DNA of 64,000 nt, from the NCBI GenBank assembly GCA_038254545.1, contig JBBSGB010000004.1, positions 62,001-126,000 on the forward strand, read 5' to 3'. Shown here piece after piece: positions 35,038 to 43,946 of the stretch; position 1 is the first letter of the stretch, and every line of letters begins with the position of its first letter. The DNA comes from CAHJXF01 sp038254545 (GTDB lineage Bacteria > Pseudomonadota > Gammaproteobacteria > Burkholderiales > Burkholderiaceae_D). Under the pieces are notes generated by a model. It searched no databases, had not been told where the DNA came from, and was given only the letters and a program-made list of their open reading frames with translations. The position numbers and the translations under genes were made by a program.

Positions 35038-36306
35038 TCACCGCGTCGATCGCTTCGTGGCCGTCGTTCCCGATGCAGTGGATTGCCTGGCAAGCGACGG
35101 AGTCGCTGTGTTCATCCCGAAGATGGTCGGATTGGGTCGGAACGACTCGACGCCATCGCGGCCGTTGCGCTTGACCGCATACATCGCTTCCTCGGCTGCG
35201 GCCAACAGTTCACGTGGTGAGCCCACGTCGCTCGCCTCGGCGACGCCGACGCTGATGGTGACCGAAACCGGAACGGGCTTGCCGCCGCTTTGCGCCGAGA
35301 ACGGCGCCTCGGCCATGCGCTCGCGCAGTTGCTCGGCCAGCTCGACGGCTTCCTTGCGGTAATTGGGAACGATCACCGCGAATTCGTCACCGCCGTAGCG
35401 TGCCACCACTTCAGTTCGCCGCAGGCGCGACGAAATGCGCCGCGCGACCTCGCGAAGAATCGCATCGCCCGCGAGATAGCCCCATTCATCGTTGATCGCC
35501 TTGAGTTGATCGATATCGACGATCAATAACGAAAGCGCGGTGGCATAGCGCGCGCGAAAGGTCCACTCCTGAACCAGCTTGCGATCGAAGTCGCTGCGGT
35601 TAGCCACGCCGGTCAGTTCGTCGGTGGTAGCCGATTCGATCAGGCGTCGCTCGAGTGCGCGCCTTGCTCCGAATTCGACCTTGAGCAGAAACCAGAACCC
35701 GAGCGATAACAGGGCCACCAGCGACAGGGAACCGACCATGATCCAGGTCGATTTCTCGCTCGCATCGCGCTGCAAGGCGCGATAGCGCTCGAGGCGCTTG
35801 CCCTCGTCGTCGCGCATCGCCGCGATCAGGTTGTCGATCTCGTCGAGCGAGCCGCCCGTCGGCGCTTCGTAGGGCCGCAAGCCGAGCGCGAATTTTCTGT
35901 TGATCAGGGGGCCGAGCCGGGACAGGTGCTCGAGCTGGCTGGGCTCGTCGCCGGCAAGCGGCCCGAGCGCGGCCAGATTCAGGCGCACCTGAAAGCGCGC
36001 GAGGTCGTAGCGATCGCCATCCGAACGGTCGCGGCTGCGACCGCTCAACAGGTCGCGCCCCGCCATATCGACGTCGCGCAAGGCAAGCTGAAGCTTGTCG
36101 AGCGTGGCGGCGACCTCGATCGAGCGGATCGATCGCTTGGCTGCATCGGCCGCCTCGTTGTTGACGCGATGTACCACAAGCGCCATGACTGCGAGCACCA
36201 CCGCCGCGAGAATGCTGGTCAGCATCAGGGCGCGTTCGATCACGCTCGAGCGCGGCGTCATCGGCCGGAAGATCTGGCGCATTGCTCGAGGGATTCTGGC
36301 CATCAT
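35038..36306 (-). CDS. Membrane-bound diguanylate cyclase (GGDEF)
   Basis: 422 aa. Two transmembrane helices (about 28-48 and 188-210) flank a periplasmic helical sensor region. A GGDEF domain follows with ESATTDELTGVANRSDFD, intact catalytic motif YGGDEF, and the C-terminal SVGVAEA. The inhibitory I-site is degenerate: RRTE stands where RxxD is expected, so product inhibition may be lost. The gene is reversed within the ligase repair locus. Makes cyclic di-GMP; no EAL domain. Confidence 0.93.
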   Translation of the reverse strand: MMARIPRAMRQIFRPMTPRSSVIERALMLTSILAAVVLAVMALVVHRVNNEAADAAKRSIRSIEVAATLDKLQLALRDVDMAGRDLLSGRSRDRSDGDRYDLARFQVRLNLAALGPLAGDEPSQLEHLSRLGPLINRKFALGLRPYEAPTGGSLDEIDNLIAAMRDDEGKRLERYRALQRDASEKSTWIMVGSLSLVALLSLGFWFLLKVEFGARRALERRLIESATTDELTGVANRSDFDRKLVQEWTFRARYATALSLLIVDIDQLKAINDEWGYLAGDAILREVARRISSRLRRTEVVARYGGDEFAVIVPNYRKEAVELAEQLRERMAEAPFSAQSGGKPVPVSVTISVGVAEASDVGSPRELLAAAEEAMYAVKRNGRDGVESFRPNPTIFGMNTATPSLARQSTASGTTATKRSTR

Positions 36307-36420
36307 GGGAAGCTATCATGCCGAATGGCTGCGGGCCTGTGCCGTCCGGCCTGCGAACCCCCGCCGCTCGTCGCCGTCGCGCTGCACCGCATCCCTGGCA
36401 ACCGCGCAGGCAAGACTCGA

Positions 36421-38223
36421 ATGAAATATTTCTCGCGCCTGTTCTCGGAACTCGACGCATCGACCGCGACGCGCGACAAGCAGGCTGCGCTGGTCCGCTA
36501 TTTTGTCGAAATCGCTCAGCGCAGCATCGAGCAGGGCCGCCCCGCAGGGGCAATGATCGACGCAACCGTCGACAACAACGCCAGCAAGACTTCAACCGAG
36601 CCCGAGCGCGACGCCGCGTGGGCCGTCTATTTCCTGGCCGGCGGCAAGCCCCGTCAGACCGTGCCGACCCGCATCCTGCGCGAGACCGCGCGCAGCGTCG
36701 CCGACTTGCCGGAATGGCTGTTCGAGGAGAGCTATCAGGCGGTGGGCGACCTCGCGGAAACCATCGCGCACATCCTGCCGCCACCTTCGCGTCACTCCGA
36801 GCTCGGCCTCGCACGATGGATCGAAGAGCGCCTGCTCGCCTTGAAGGGAGAGTCGCCCGAGACCATTTCGCACCACCTTGCCGATTGGTGGGATGAGCTC
36901 GACACGGCCGAGCGCTTCCTGCTGACCAAGCTGATCGGCGGCGGCTTTCGCGTGGGCGTATCGAAGCTCTCGGTCACGCGTGCGCTGGCCACCGTCTCGG
37001 GCATCGACCCGAAGATCGTCGCGCATCGGTTGATGGGCTATACCGATGGCCGCGCACGACCGAGCGCCGCGAACTATCGCGCGTTGATTGCGCCAACCGC
37101 TTCGGCCGAGACTGAAGCCAGCCCGGAAGGTGGTCCATTCGACTCGCACGGAGCGTACGAGCGGCGCGGCCAGCCCTATCCCTTCTTTCTCGCGCACGCG
37201 TTGAACGAATCGATCGAGCGCTTCGATGCCTTGCTCGGCTCGATTGACGACTGGCAAGTCGAGTGGAAATACGATGGCATCCGCGGGCAACTGGTGGTTC
37301 GCGACGGCGAGGCTTTCCTGTGGTCGCGCGGCGAAGACCTCGTGACCGAACGCTTTCCCGAAATGGCCGCATTGTCGGCGCGCATCCCCGACGGCACGGT
37401 GATCGACGGCGAGATCCTGGTCTGGCATGCGAACGATACGAACGCAGCGGATACGCCCGCGTCCTTTGCCGATCTGCAGACCCGCATCGGCCGCAAGACC
37501 CTTTCGAAGAAGATCCTCGCCGAGAAACCGGTGGTGCTGGTCGCCTACGACCTGCTCGAACAGGACGGCGCCGATCTGCGCGGTGAGCCGCAAGCGGCGC
37601 GGCGCGCGCGGCTCGAGGCGCTGGTCGCCGCAATCGACGATTTCACCTTGCGGCTCTCGCCCGTGCTGCGAGCGGATTCGTGGCCTTCGTTCGCGACCCT
37701 GCGCAACGAAGCCCGCGCGCGCGGCGTCGAAGGCTTCATGTTGAAGCGCCGCGATGCGCGCTATGGCGTCGGCCGCACCAAGGACGTGGGCACTTGGTGG
37801 AAATGGAAGATCGATCCCCTGTCTGTCGATGCGGTGCTGATCTATGCGCAGCGCGGGCACGGCCGGCGCGCGTCTCTCTACACCGACTTCACGTTCGCTG
37901 TGTGGGATCGCGAGCCGGGCGTCGAGGCCGATCGGGCGCGCACGCTGATCCCGTTCGCGAAAGCCTATTCGGGACTCACCGATGAAGAGATGGCCAAGGT
38001 CGATGCGATCGTGAAGAAGACCACGATAGAAAAATTCGGCCCGGTGCGCAGCGTCAAGCCCACGCAGGTCTTCGAGCTCGGCTTCGAAGGCATACAGCGT
38101 TCGTCGCGCCACAAGTCGGGCATCGCGGTGCGCTTTCCGCGCATGCTGCGCTGGCGCATCGACAAGCCCATCGAAGAGGCCGACACGATCGCCAGCCTGC
38201 AAAGCCTGCTCGATGCGCGGTGA
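36421..38223 (+). CDS. ATP-dependent DNA ligase (stand-alone bacterial type)
   Basis: 600 aa. N-terminal alpha-helical DNA-binding domain, then the nucleotidyltransferase core with adenylated Lys283 in KYDGIRG, and further ligase motifs SRGEDLVTERFPE, VIDGEILVW, EGFMLKRRDA and WWKWKID. The C-terminal OB domain contains LGFEGIQRSSRHKSGIAVRFPR. An N-terminal Asp/Asn/Glu-rich stretch (about 45-62) looks like an extra loop. Expected to join DNA ends during repair alongside NAD-dependent LigA. The ATG at 36421 gives the family start MKYFSRLF. Confidence 0.95.
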   Translation: MKYFSRLFSELDASTATRDKQAALVRYFVEIAQRSIEQGRPAGAMIDATVDNNASKTSTEPERDAAWAVYFLAGGKPRQTVPTRILRETARSVADLPEWLFEESYQAVGDLAETIAHILPPPSRHSELGLARWIEERLLALKGESPETISHHLADWWDELDTAERFLLTKLIGGGFRVGVSKLSVTRALATVSGIDPKIVAHRLMGYTDGRARPSAANYRALIAPTASAETEASPEGGPFDSHGAYERRGQPYPFFLAHALNESIERFDALLGSIDDWQVEWKYDGIRGQLVVRDGEAFLWSRGEDLVTERFPEMAALSARIPDGTVIDGEILVWHANDTNAADTPASFADLQTRIGRKTLSKKILAEKPVVLVAYDLLEQDGADLRGEPQAARRARLEALVAAIDDFTLRLSPVLRADSWPSFATLRNEARARGVEGFMLKRRDARYGVGRTKDVGTWWKWKIDPLSVDAVLIYAQRGHGRRASLYTDFTFAVWDREPGVEADRARTLIPFAKAYSGLTDEEMAKVDAIVKKTTIEKFGPVRSVKPTQVFELGFEGIQRSSRHKSGIAVRFPRMLRWRIDKPIEEADTIASLQSLLDAR

Positions 38224-38242
38224 CGCGCGCGTGGCGCAACCG

Positions 38243-38941
38243 TCAGGCGAGTTCGTGCGCGGACATGCGCCGCGACAACTCGCTGCCTCGCGCTCGAAGG
38301 AAGCGCTCGAGACGCAACCGATAGTCGGCCGGCGCGGCCCCGCGCACCGACGCACGATCGGCCAGCGCGGCACGCCACGCCCGCAGCTTCGGCGTGTCGT
38401 TGAAGAAGCCGAAGTCGTCGATCGCATCGAATGTTTCGAAATAGCGAAACACCGGCGCGAATGCGGCATCGACCAGTGTGAAGCGGCTGCCGGCAAAGAA
38501 CGGCGCCTTCCCCGTTGCTGCTTCGACCTGGCCGAATTTCGCACGCAGTTCACGCTGCTTCGCACCGAGCGTCTCTACGTCGGGTGCGTTGTAGAAACCG
38601 GCAATCGTGTTCAGGATCGCCGACGCAAATTCGATCCACGCGCGATGCTGCGCGCGCGCCAACGGATCGTCGGGATGCATGCGCGGCGCAATCGTGTCGT
38701 CCAGGTATTCGCAGATCACCGCCGACTCGAAGATCGCGGTATCGCCCACCACCAGTAGCGGCGTCTTGCCGAGCGGAGAAACCGCCAGGAACCAGTCGGG
38801 TTTGTTCACAAGATCGATGTCACGCCGCTCGAAAGACGTGGCTTTTTCGATCAGCGTGATCGCGGCGCGCTGCACGTAGGGGCACAGGGCGTGGCTGACG
38901 AGCACCAGCGGCGGCGTCCCATATTCCATTCGAAGATTCAT
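38243..38941 (-). CDS. Glutathione S-transferase family protein
   Basis: 232 aa from the ATG at 38941; an alternative ATG lies at 38929. N-terminal thioredoxin-like domain LVSHALCPYVQRAAITLIEK, with Cys in the active-site position, and glutathione-binding KTPLLVVGDTAIFESAVICEYL. C-terminal helical domain FAGSRFTLVDAAFAPVFRY. The Cys-type active site is like beta/omega GSTs. Divergent from the marR gene, with two dyad operators between them, so probably repressed by that MarR protein. Confidence 0.9.
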   Translation of the reverse strand: MNLRMEYGTPPLVLVSHALCPYVQRAAITLIEKATSFERRDIDLVNKPDWFLAVSPLGKTPLLVVGDTAIFESAVICEYLDDTIAPRMHPDDPLARAQHRAWIEFASAILNTIAGFYNAPDVETLGAKQRELRAKFGQVEAATGKAPFFAGSRFTLVDAAFAPVFRYFETFDAIDDFGFFNDTPKLRAWRAALADRASVRGAAPADYRLRLERFLRARGSELSRRMSAHELA

Positions 38942-38946
38942 AATAG

Positions 38947-38958
38947 TTGCATTTGCAA
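38947..38958. promoter_or_regulatory. MarR-type operator 1 (GST-proximal)
   Basis: TTGCA-TT-TGCAA is an inverted repeat with a two-base spacer, six bases upstream of the GST start codon. It has the same core as operator 2. Confidence 0.65.
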
Positions 38959-38992
38959 TGATAACGAACGCAATCATATAGGCACTGTAAAC

Positions 38993-39010
38993 TGATTGCA
39001 AGTGCAATCA
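38993..39010. promoter_or_regulatory. MarR-type operator 2 (marR-proximal)
   Basis: TGATTGCA-AG-TGCAATCA is a perfect 18-bp dyad 12 bp before the marR ATG. It shares TTGCA-N2-TGCAA with operator 1, 46 bp away. A related half-site, GCAATCAT, lies at 38970-38977. Confidence 0.75.
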
Positions 39011-39021
39011 TCGACGGCGCC

Positions 39022-39483
39022 ATGACCAAACCGCAAAGCTCGTCCGCGTGGAGCCTGTTCCTGACGCTGCACGCCAACCTGATCGGCGCGATCGAGCGAC
39101 GGCTCGGCGATGCGAACCTTCCCCCGCTAACCTGGTACGACGCGTTGTGGGCGCTGGAATGCGCGCCCGAACATCGCTTGCGCATGCACGAGTTCGAACA
39201 GCGCATGGTGATTTCCCGCAGCAACGTCACGCGTCTGATCGATCGGCTGGAGACCGCCGGGCTGGTGCGCCGCGAGCGTTCCGACGAAGACCGGCGCGGC
39301 GCTTTCGCAGTCCTCACTCGGAAAGGCGGCGCGACCCGCAAACGCATGTGGAAGATCTACGAACGCGCCATCGAGGACGTCTTCGAGGCGCATTTGACGA
39401 CGGGGGAGCTGCGTGATGCCGAGGCGATCTTTCGCAAGCTGCTCGACAAGCATCGCGCCGCGGTCGCGGCGACGGCGCGCTAG
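39022..39483 (+). CDS. MarR-family transcriptional regulator
   Basis: 153 aa winged helix-turn-helix repressor. Recognition region MHEFEQRMVISRSNVTRLIDRLE, with the wing LVRRERSDEDRRGAFAVLTRKG containing the DxR motif. Divergent from the GST gene, so it probably controls both genes through the two TTGCA-N2-TGCAA dyads between them. The inducer is unknown; electrophiles or phenolics are usual for such GST-linked MarRs. Confidence 0.92.
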   Translation: MTKPQSSSAWSLFLTLHANLIGAIERRLGDANLPPLTWYDALWALECAPEHRLRMHEFEQRMVISRSNVTRLIDRLETAGLVRRERSDEDRRGAFAVLTRKGGATRKRMWKIYERAIEDVFEAHLTTGELRDAEAIFRKLLDKHRAAVAATAR

Positions 39484-39706
39484 CGGCGCCGTCTGCTCAT
39501 TTCTCGGCATGGACGACGTGCACGAGATCAACATCGCGCCCACCCTGGCCGATGCAACAACGCTCGCTGCTACCAAGGAGATCGCGCATCACGCAGCGAT
39601 CGAACTCGCGCGACGCTTCTAGCCGGGAGTGGCAAGGGAACTGCGGTCGGGCAGCATTAGATAATCGCGCTTTTGTCTCCCCGCGCCCACGACGGCGCCG
39701 ATCTGC

Positions 39707-40564
39707 ATGATGATTCACGGCGTCGACTTCACGAGCACTCCGCGCCGCGCGAAGCCGATCGCGGTCGCGACGCTTGAAGAGTCCGGGCCGGATCGCTTCG
39801 CGCTCGTGGCGATCGAGGCTTTCGCGGACTGGCCGGCCTTCGAGGCGTTTCTCGCGCGGCCGGGGCCGTGGCTCGCGGCCTTCGATTTTCCCTTCGGGCT
39901 GCCGCGCGCTTTGATCGAACATTTCGATTGGCCGCGCGATTGGCGCATGGTCATGCGGCACTATGCGTCGCTCGATCGCGCATCGATTCGCGTCTTGTTC
40001 AAGGCCTGGTGCGACGCGCGTCCGGCCGGATCGAAGTTCGCGCATCGCGCCACCGACGCGCCGGCGGGGTCGAGCCCGTCGATGAAGTGGGTCAACCCGC
40101 CGGTCGCCTGGATGATGCATGCCGGTGTGCCGCGCTTGATCGGCGCCGGCGTTTGCATCCCCGGGCTGGCTGACGATGCTCGTCACGTCGATGCGGGACG
40201 CGTCGCGCTCGAGGGTTACCCGGGCTTCGTCGCGCGATCGATCACGCGCGCGTCGTACAAGTCCGACAAGCGTTCCATGCAGACCGCCGCGCGTCGTGAC
40301 GAGCGCGCGCGCATCGTCGCGGCACTCGAATGTGGCGCGCATCGCCTGGCGATACGCATTGCATTCGGTTCTGAGCAGCGCGCGAACCTGATCGACGAGG
40401 GCAGCGCCGATCGGCTCGATGCGGTGCTGTGCGCGACGCAGGCCGGCTGGGCGTGGCAACAGAAAGAGGCGGGCGACGATCGTTACGGCCTGCCCGATGC
40501 GATCGATCCACTCGAAGGCTGGATTGTCGGCGACCCGCCAATCGAGACGCCGGCGCTCGCATGA
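39707..40564 (+). CDS. DUF429 family protein (predicted RNase H-like nuclease)
   Basis: 285 aa. The N-terminal IHGVDFTSTPRRAKPIAVA and FDFPFGLPR resemble DUF429, predicted to adopt an RNase H-like nuclease fold with Asp at the first strand. Later elements are VALEGYPGFVARSI, YKSDKR and DRLDAVLCATQAGWA, with the closing acidic motif. No experimental role is known to me. It lies ten bases before the helicase start, so the two are probably cotranscribed and it may act on DNA ends or RNA-DNA hybrids in the same process. Confidence 0.82.
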   Translation: MMIHGVDFTSTPRRAKPIAVATLEESGPDRFALVAIEAFADWPAFEAFLARPGPWLAAFDFPFGLPRALIEHFDWPRDWRMVMRHYASLDRASIRVLFKAWCDARPAGSKFAHRATDAPAGSSPSMKWVNPPVAWMMHAGVPRLIGAGVCIPGLADDARHVDAGRVALEGYPGFVARSITRASYKSDKRSMQTAARRDERARIVAALECGAHRLAIRIAFGSEQRANLIDEGSADRLDAVLCATQAGWAWQQKEAGDDRYGLPDAIDPLEGWIVGDPPIETPALA

Positions 40565-40574
40565 GTATCGCTGC

Positions 40575-43436
40575 ATGAGCCGGCGTCGCAGAGATTCCAA
40601 GGAGAGTGGCGCCGGAGGCCGCAGCAACTGGGGCTTGCCGTCGACGCTCGCGGGCAGCAATCACCTGGGCAAGCAACTCGATCGCAAGCGTCGTGAAGTG
40701 GCCGCGGCGAAACAAAAGGCTGCGGCTGCTGCGCTGGAAGCACCGCCCGCAGATGCCGATGTCGATCGACGCGCGGCGCCTCCGAGTCCCGCGCCACGTG
40801 AGCGGCGCACGCCGCCCGGCCCGCTGCCCGCGCCCGAGGCAATCGATGCGTGGCTCGCTTTGCGCGGCATCGCGCCGTTCCCGTTTCAATGCGAGACCTG
40901 GGGCCACATCGTGGCGGGCCGATCCGGTCTGCTGCACGCGACCACCGGCGCGGGCAAGACCTATGCGGCGTGGCTCGGCGCGCTGCGCCGCGAACTCGTG
41001 CGTGCATCCACAGGCGCCGCGAAGCGGCCTCCCACGCGCAAGCTCCGCGTGCTGTGGATCACGCCGATGCGTGCGCTCGCCGCCGACACGACGCGCGCGC
41101 TTGCCGATGCGGCCTCGGGCATCGGTCTGGATTGGGAAGTCGCGATGCGCACCGGCGACAGCGATGCGGCCACGCGCACGCGGCAATCGAAGCATCTGCC
41201 CGAAGCGCTGGTCACGACGCCCGAGTCGATGACATTGTTCCTTGCGCGCGCCGATGCCGAGAACCTGCTCGACGATGTCGCCGTGGTGGTGGTCGATGAA
41301 TGGCACGAGTTGATGGGCAGCAAGCGCGGCGTGCAGACGCAACTCGCGCTGGCGCGTTTGCGGCTATGGAATCCGAAGCTGATCGTGTGGGGACTGTCGG
41401 CCACGCTCGGTAATCTCGAAATAGCGCGTCACGCACTGCTGGGCCTCGACGCGAAAGGAAAACCGCGACGCGGCGTGATGGTCAAGGGGGAAATGGGCGA
41501 TAAATTCGGGCCGAAAGAGATCGTGATCGACACGTTGATCCCCGAGGCTATCGAACGCTTTCCATGGGGCGGGCACCTCGGCATCAAGCTCGTCGATGCG
41601 GTCGTGGCCGAGATCGAGAAGTCGTCGACAACGCTGGTCTTCACCAACGTGCGCAGCCAGGCCGAGATCTGGTACCAGACGCTGCTCGCCGCCAAACCCG
41701 AGTGGGCCGGCGTGCTCGCGCTACATCACGGCTCGCTCGATCGCGAGGTGCGCGACTGGGTCGAGGCGGGGCTGAAAGCTGGCAGCCTGAAAGCCGTGGT
41801 TTGCACAGCCTCGCTCGACCTCGGCGTGGACTTCCTGCCGGTCGAGCGCGTGCTGCAGATCGGCTCGGCGAAGGGCGTCGCGCGCTTGTTGCAACGTGCC
41901 GGTCGTTCCGGCCACGCACCGGGACGCGCATCACGCGCGACGCTGGTGCCGACCAACGCGCTCGAACTCGTCGAAGCCGCGGCGGCGCGCAGAGCCGTGG
42001 CCGCACGCCGCGTCGAACCGCGCACCGCGCCCAACAAGCCGCTCGACTGCCTCGTGCAGCATCTGGTGACGATCGCCGCCGGCACCGGCTTCGTCGCCGA
42101 CGAATTGTTCGGTGAAGTCCGCACCACGTGGTCGTATCGCGAACTGACGCGAGACGAATTCGACTGGGCGATCGCGTTCGACGAAGGGGGCGGTTCGTCG
42201 CTGTCGGCCTATCCCGACTATCACCGGATTGCTCTAAGCCCGGCCCTCGCGCCGGCACCCGACGACGGAAGCGCTACGGAGCGCGACGTCTATCGCGTCC
42301 CTCACCCCGACCTCGCGCGACGCCACCGCATGAGCATCGGCACCATCGTCTCGGACACCGCGATGTTCGTCGCATGGCTCGCCACCGGCGCGAAGCTCGG
42401 GCAGATCGAAGAAGGCTTCATTGCGCGCATGAAGCCCGGCGACGTGTTCGTGTTCGCAGGCCGCGTGCTCGAGCTCGTTCGCGTGCGCGACATGACCGCC
42501 TATGTGAAGAAGGCCACGAGAAAACACGGTCGCGTGCCGGCATGGTCGGGCAGCCGCATGCCGCTGACGAGCGAATTGGCCGATGCATCGCTGGACATGC
42601 TGCATCGGGCCGCCCACGCGAACGATGCGTGGTTCAAAAACGAACCCGAGATGCGCGCGGTCAGGCCGCTGCTCGAACTGCAGCAGCGCTGGTCCGCATT
42701 GCCCGAGACCGGTCGCCTGGTATGCGAGCTGATCGCATCGCGCGAAGGCCACCACTTTCTTTGCTATCCGTTCGGCGGCCGCATCGTACATATCGGCCTG
42801 GGCTCGCTCATCGCATGGCGCGCGGCACGTCATCAACCCGGCACGTTCTCGATCTCGATGAACGACTACGGATTCGAGCTGCTGTCGGCCGAGCCCTTCG
42901 ATTGGGAGCGCCTGATCGCCGCAGGCCTGCTGTCGACCGACCACCTGCTCGAAGACATCCTTTCGTCGCTCAACGCCAGCGAACTCGCGCAGCGTCGCTT
43001 TCGCGAGATCGCACGCGTATCGGGTCTGGTGTTCTCGGGCTATCCGGGCGACCGCAAGTCGGCGCGGCACGTGCAGGCCAGTGCTAGCCTCTTCTACGAA
43101 GTCTTTCGCAAGCACGACGCCGGCAATCTGCTGCTCACGCAGGCCGAAACCGAGGCGCTGGAACAAGAGCTGGAGATCGGACGCCTGCGCGCAACGCTCG
43201 AACGCATCGCGCAGTGGGAACTGGTCGTGACGCGCCCCGCGCATGCGACGCCGTTCTCGTTTCCGCTGATGGTGGAGCGCTTTCGCGAGGAGGTCACGAC
43301 GGAGAAGTTGAACGAGCGCATCGCGCGCCTGTTGTCGGAACTCGAGGAAGCGGCAGATTCCGACGTGCCGGCTGAAGCGACAAGCGGCGTGACGAAAGAA
43401 TCGAGGGCCAAGAGCAAAAGGAAGGGTCCAACATGA
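40575..43436 (+). CDS. Ligase-associated DEXH-box helicase (Lhr-like)
   Basis: 953 aa superfamily 2 helicase. A basic/Ala-rich N-terminal extension (about 1-82) precedes the core: Q-like FPFQCETW, Walker A TTGAGKT (123-129), Ib TTPESM, motif II VVVDEWHEL, motif III LSATLG, and motif VI LQRAGRSGH. The Lhr-type winged-helix and core C-terminal domains follow. The ATG at 40575 is chosen because the open frame upstream lies within the DUF429 gene. It overlaps the next gene by four bases. Expected partner of the ligase and exonuclease. Confidence 0.93.
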   Translation: MSRRRRDSKESGAGGRSNWGLPSTLAGSNHLGKQLDRKRREVAAAKQKAAAAALEAPPADADVDRRAAPPSPAPRERRTPPGPLPAPEAIDAWLALRGIAPFPFQCETWGHIVAGRSGLLHATTGAGKTYAAWLGALRRELVRASTGAAKRPPTRKLRVLWITPMRALAADTTRALADAASGIGLDWEVAMRTGDSDAATRTRQSKHLPEALVTTPESMTLFLARADAENLLDDVAVVVVDEWHELMGSKRGVQTQLALARLRLWNPKLIVWGLSATLGNLEIARHALLGLDAKGKPRRGVMVKGEMGDKFGPKEIVIDTLIPEAIERFPWGGHLGIKLVDAVVAEIEKSSTTLVFTNVRSQAEIWYQTLLAAKPEWAGVLALHHGSLDREVRDWVEAGLKAGSLKAVVCTASLDLGVDFLPVERVLQIGSAKGVARLLQRAGRSGHAPGRASRATLVPTNALELVEAAAARRAVAARRVEPRTAPNKPLDCLVQHLVTIAAGTGFVADELFGEVRTTWSYRELTRDEFDWAIAFDEGGGSSLSAYPDYHRIALSPALAPAPDDGSATERDVYRVPHPDLARRHRMSIGTIVSDTAMFVAWLATGAKLGQIEEGFIARMKPGDVFVFAGRVLELVRVRDMTAYVKKATRKHGRVPAWSGSRMPLTSELADASLDMLHRAAHANDAWFKNEPEMRAVRPLLELQQRWSALPETGRLVCELIASREGHHFLCYPFGGRIVHIGLGSLIAWRAARHQPGTFSISMNDYGFELLSAEPFDWERLIAAGLLSTDHLLEDILSSLNASELAQRRFREIARVSGLVFSGYPGDRKSARHVQASASLFYEVFRKHDAGNLLLTQAETEALEQELEIGRLRATLERIAQWELVVTRPAHATPFSFPLMVERFREEVTTEKLNERIARLLSELEEAADSDVPAEATSGVTKESRAKSKRKGPT

Positions 43437-43912
43437 GCACGATCCTGGACGGCGGCTGTCTCTGCGGCGCGGTGCGCTATCGCGCGAGCGTCGAAAATCT
43501 CGATGCCTACTACTGCCATTGCCGCATGTGCCAACTCGCCTTCGGCAACACGCGTGCAACTCTTTTCAATTTGCGCAAGGAGGAAGTGGCCTGGATCGCC
43601 GCGGCGCCGAGCTACTTCCATTCCAGCAAGTTCGCCAGGCGCGGCTTCTGCGGCCATTGCGGCACGCCGCTGTCGTTCGAGTATCTCGATTCGAAACGCA
43701 TGGATCTTTCGGTCGGCAGCCTCGACGATCCCGGCGCGATGAAACCCACCAGCCATTTCGCGGTCGAGTCGCGCGTCGCATCGTTCCACGCAATCGACGG
43801 TCTGCCCGAACAACGGCTCGACGAGCATCAGGTCATCATGCAACGCTGGAAGGACAACTACGACGAAGCGGTTCAACCCGGCCCGCGACCCATCGCTGCA
43901 GAGGGGCAATAG
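43433..43912 (+). CDS. GFA (glutathione-dependent formaldehyde-activating-like) family protein
   Basis: 159 aa zinc-binding fold. The cysteine motifs are CLCGAVRY, CHCRMCQ and CGHCGTPL, which supply the structural and catalytic zinc ligands. The ATG overlaps the helicase stop (ATGA), so the two are translationally coupled. GFA proteins are mostly uncharacterised; a role in DNA repair is only suggested by position. Confidence 0.88.
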   Translation: MSTILDGGCLCGAVRYRASVENLDAYYCHCRMCQLAFGNTRATLFNLRKEEVAWIAAAPSYFHSSKFARRGFCGHCGTPLSFEYLDSKRMDLSVGSLDDPGAMKPTSHFAVESRVASFHAIDGLPEQRLDEHQVIMQRWKDNYDEAVQPGPRPIAAEGQ

Positions 43913-43946
43913 AAAAGCTCCCCGACGATCTGGATAAAATGGCCGC

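Noticed and set aside
36592..38565. A 657-codon minus-strand frame opposite the DNA ligase
   Set aside because: Arg/Ala-rich composition with no domain, and it lies antisense to a gene with complete ligase motifs.
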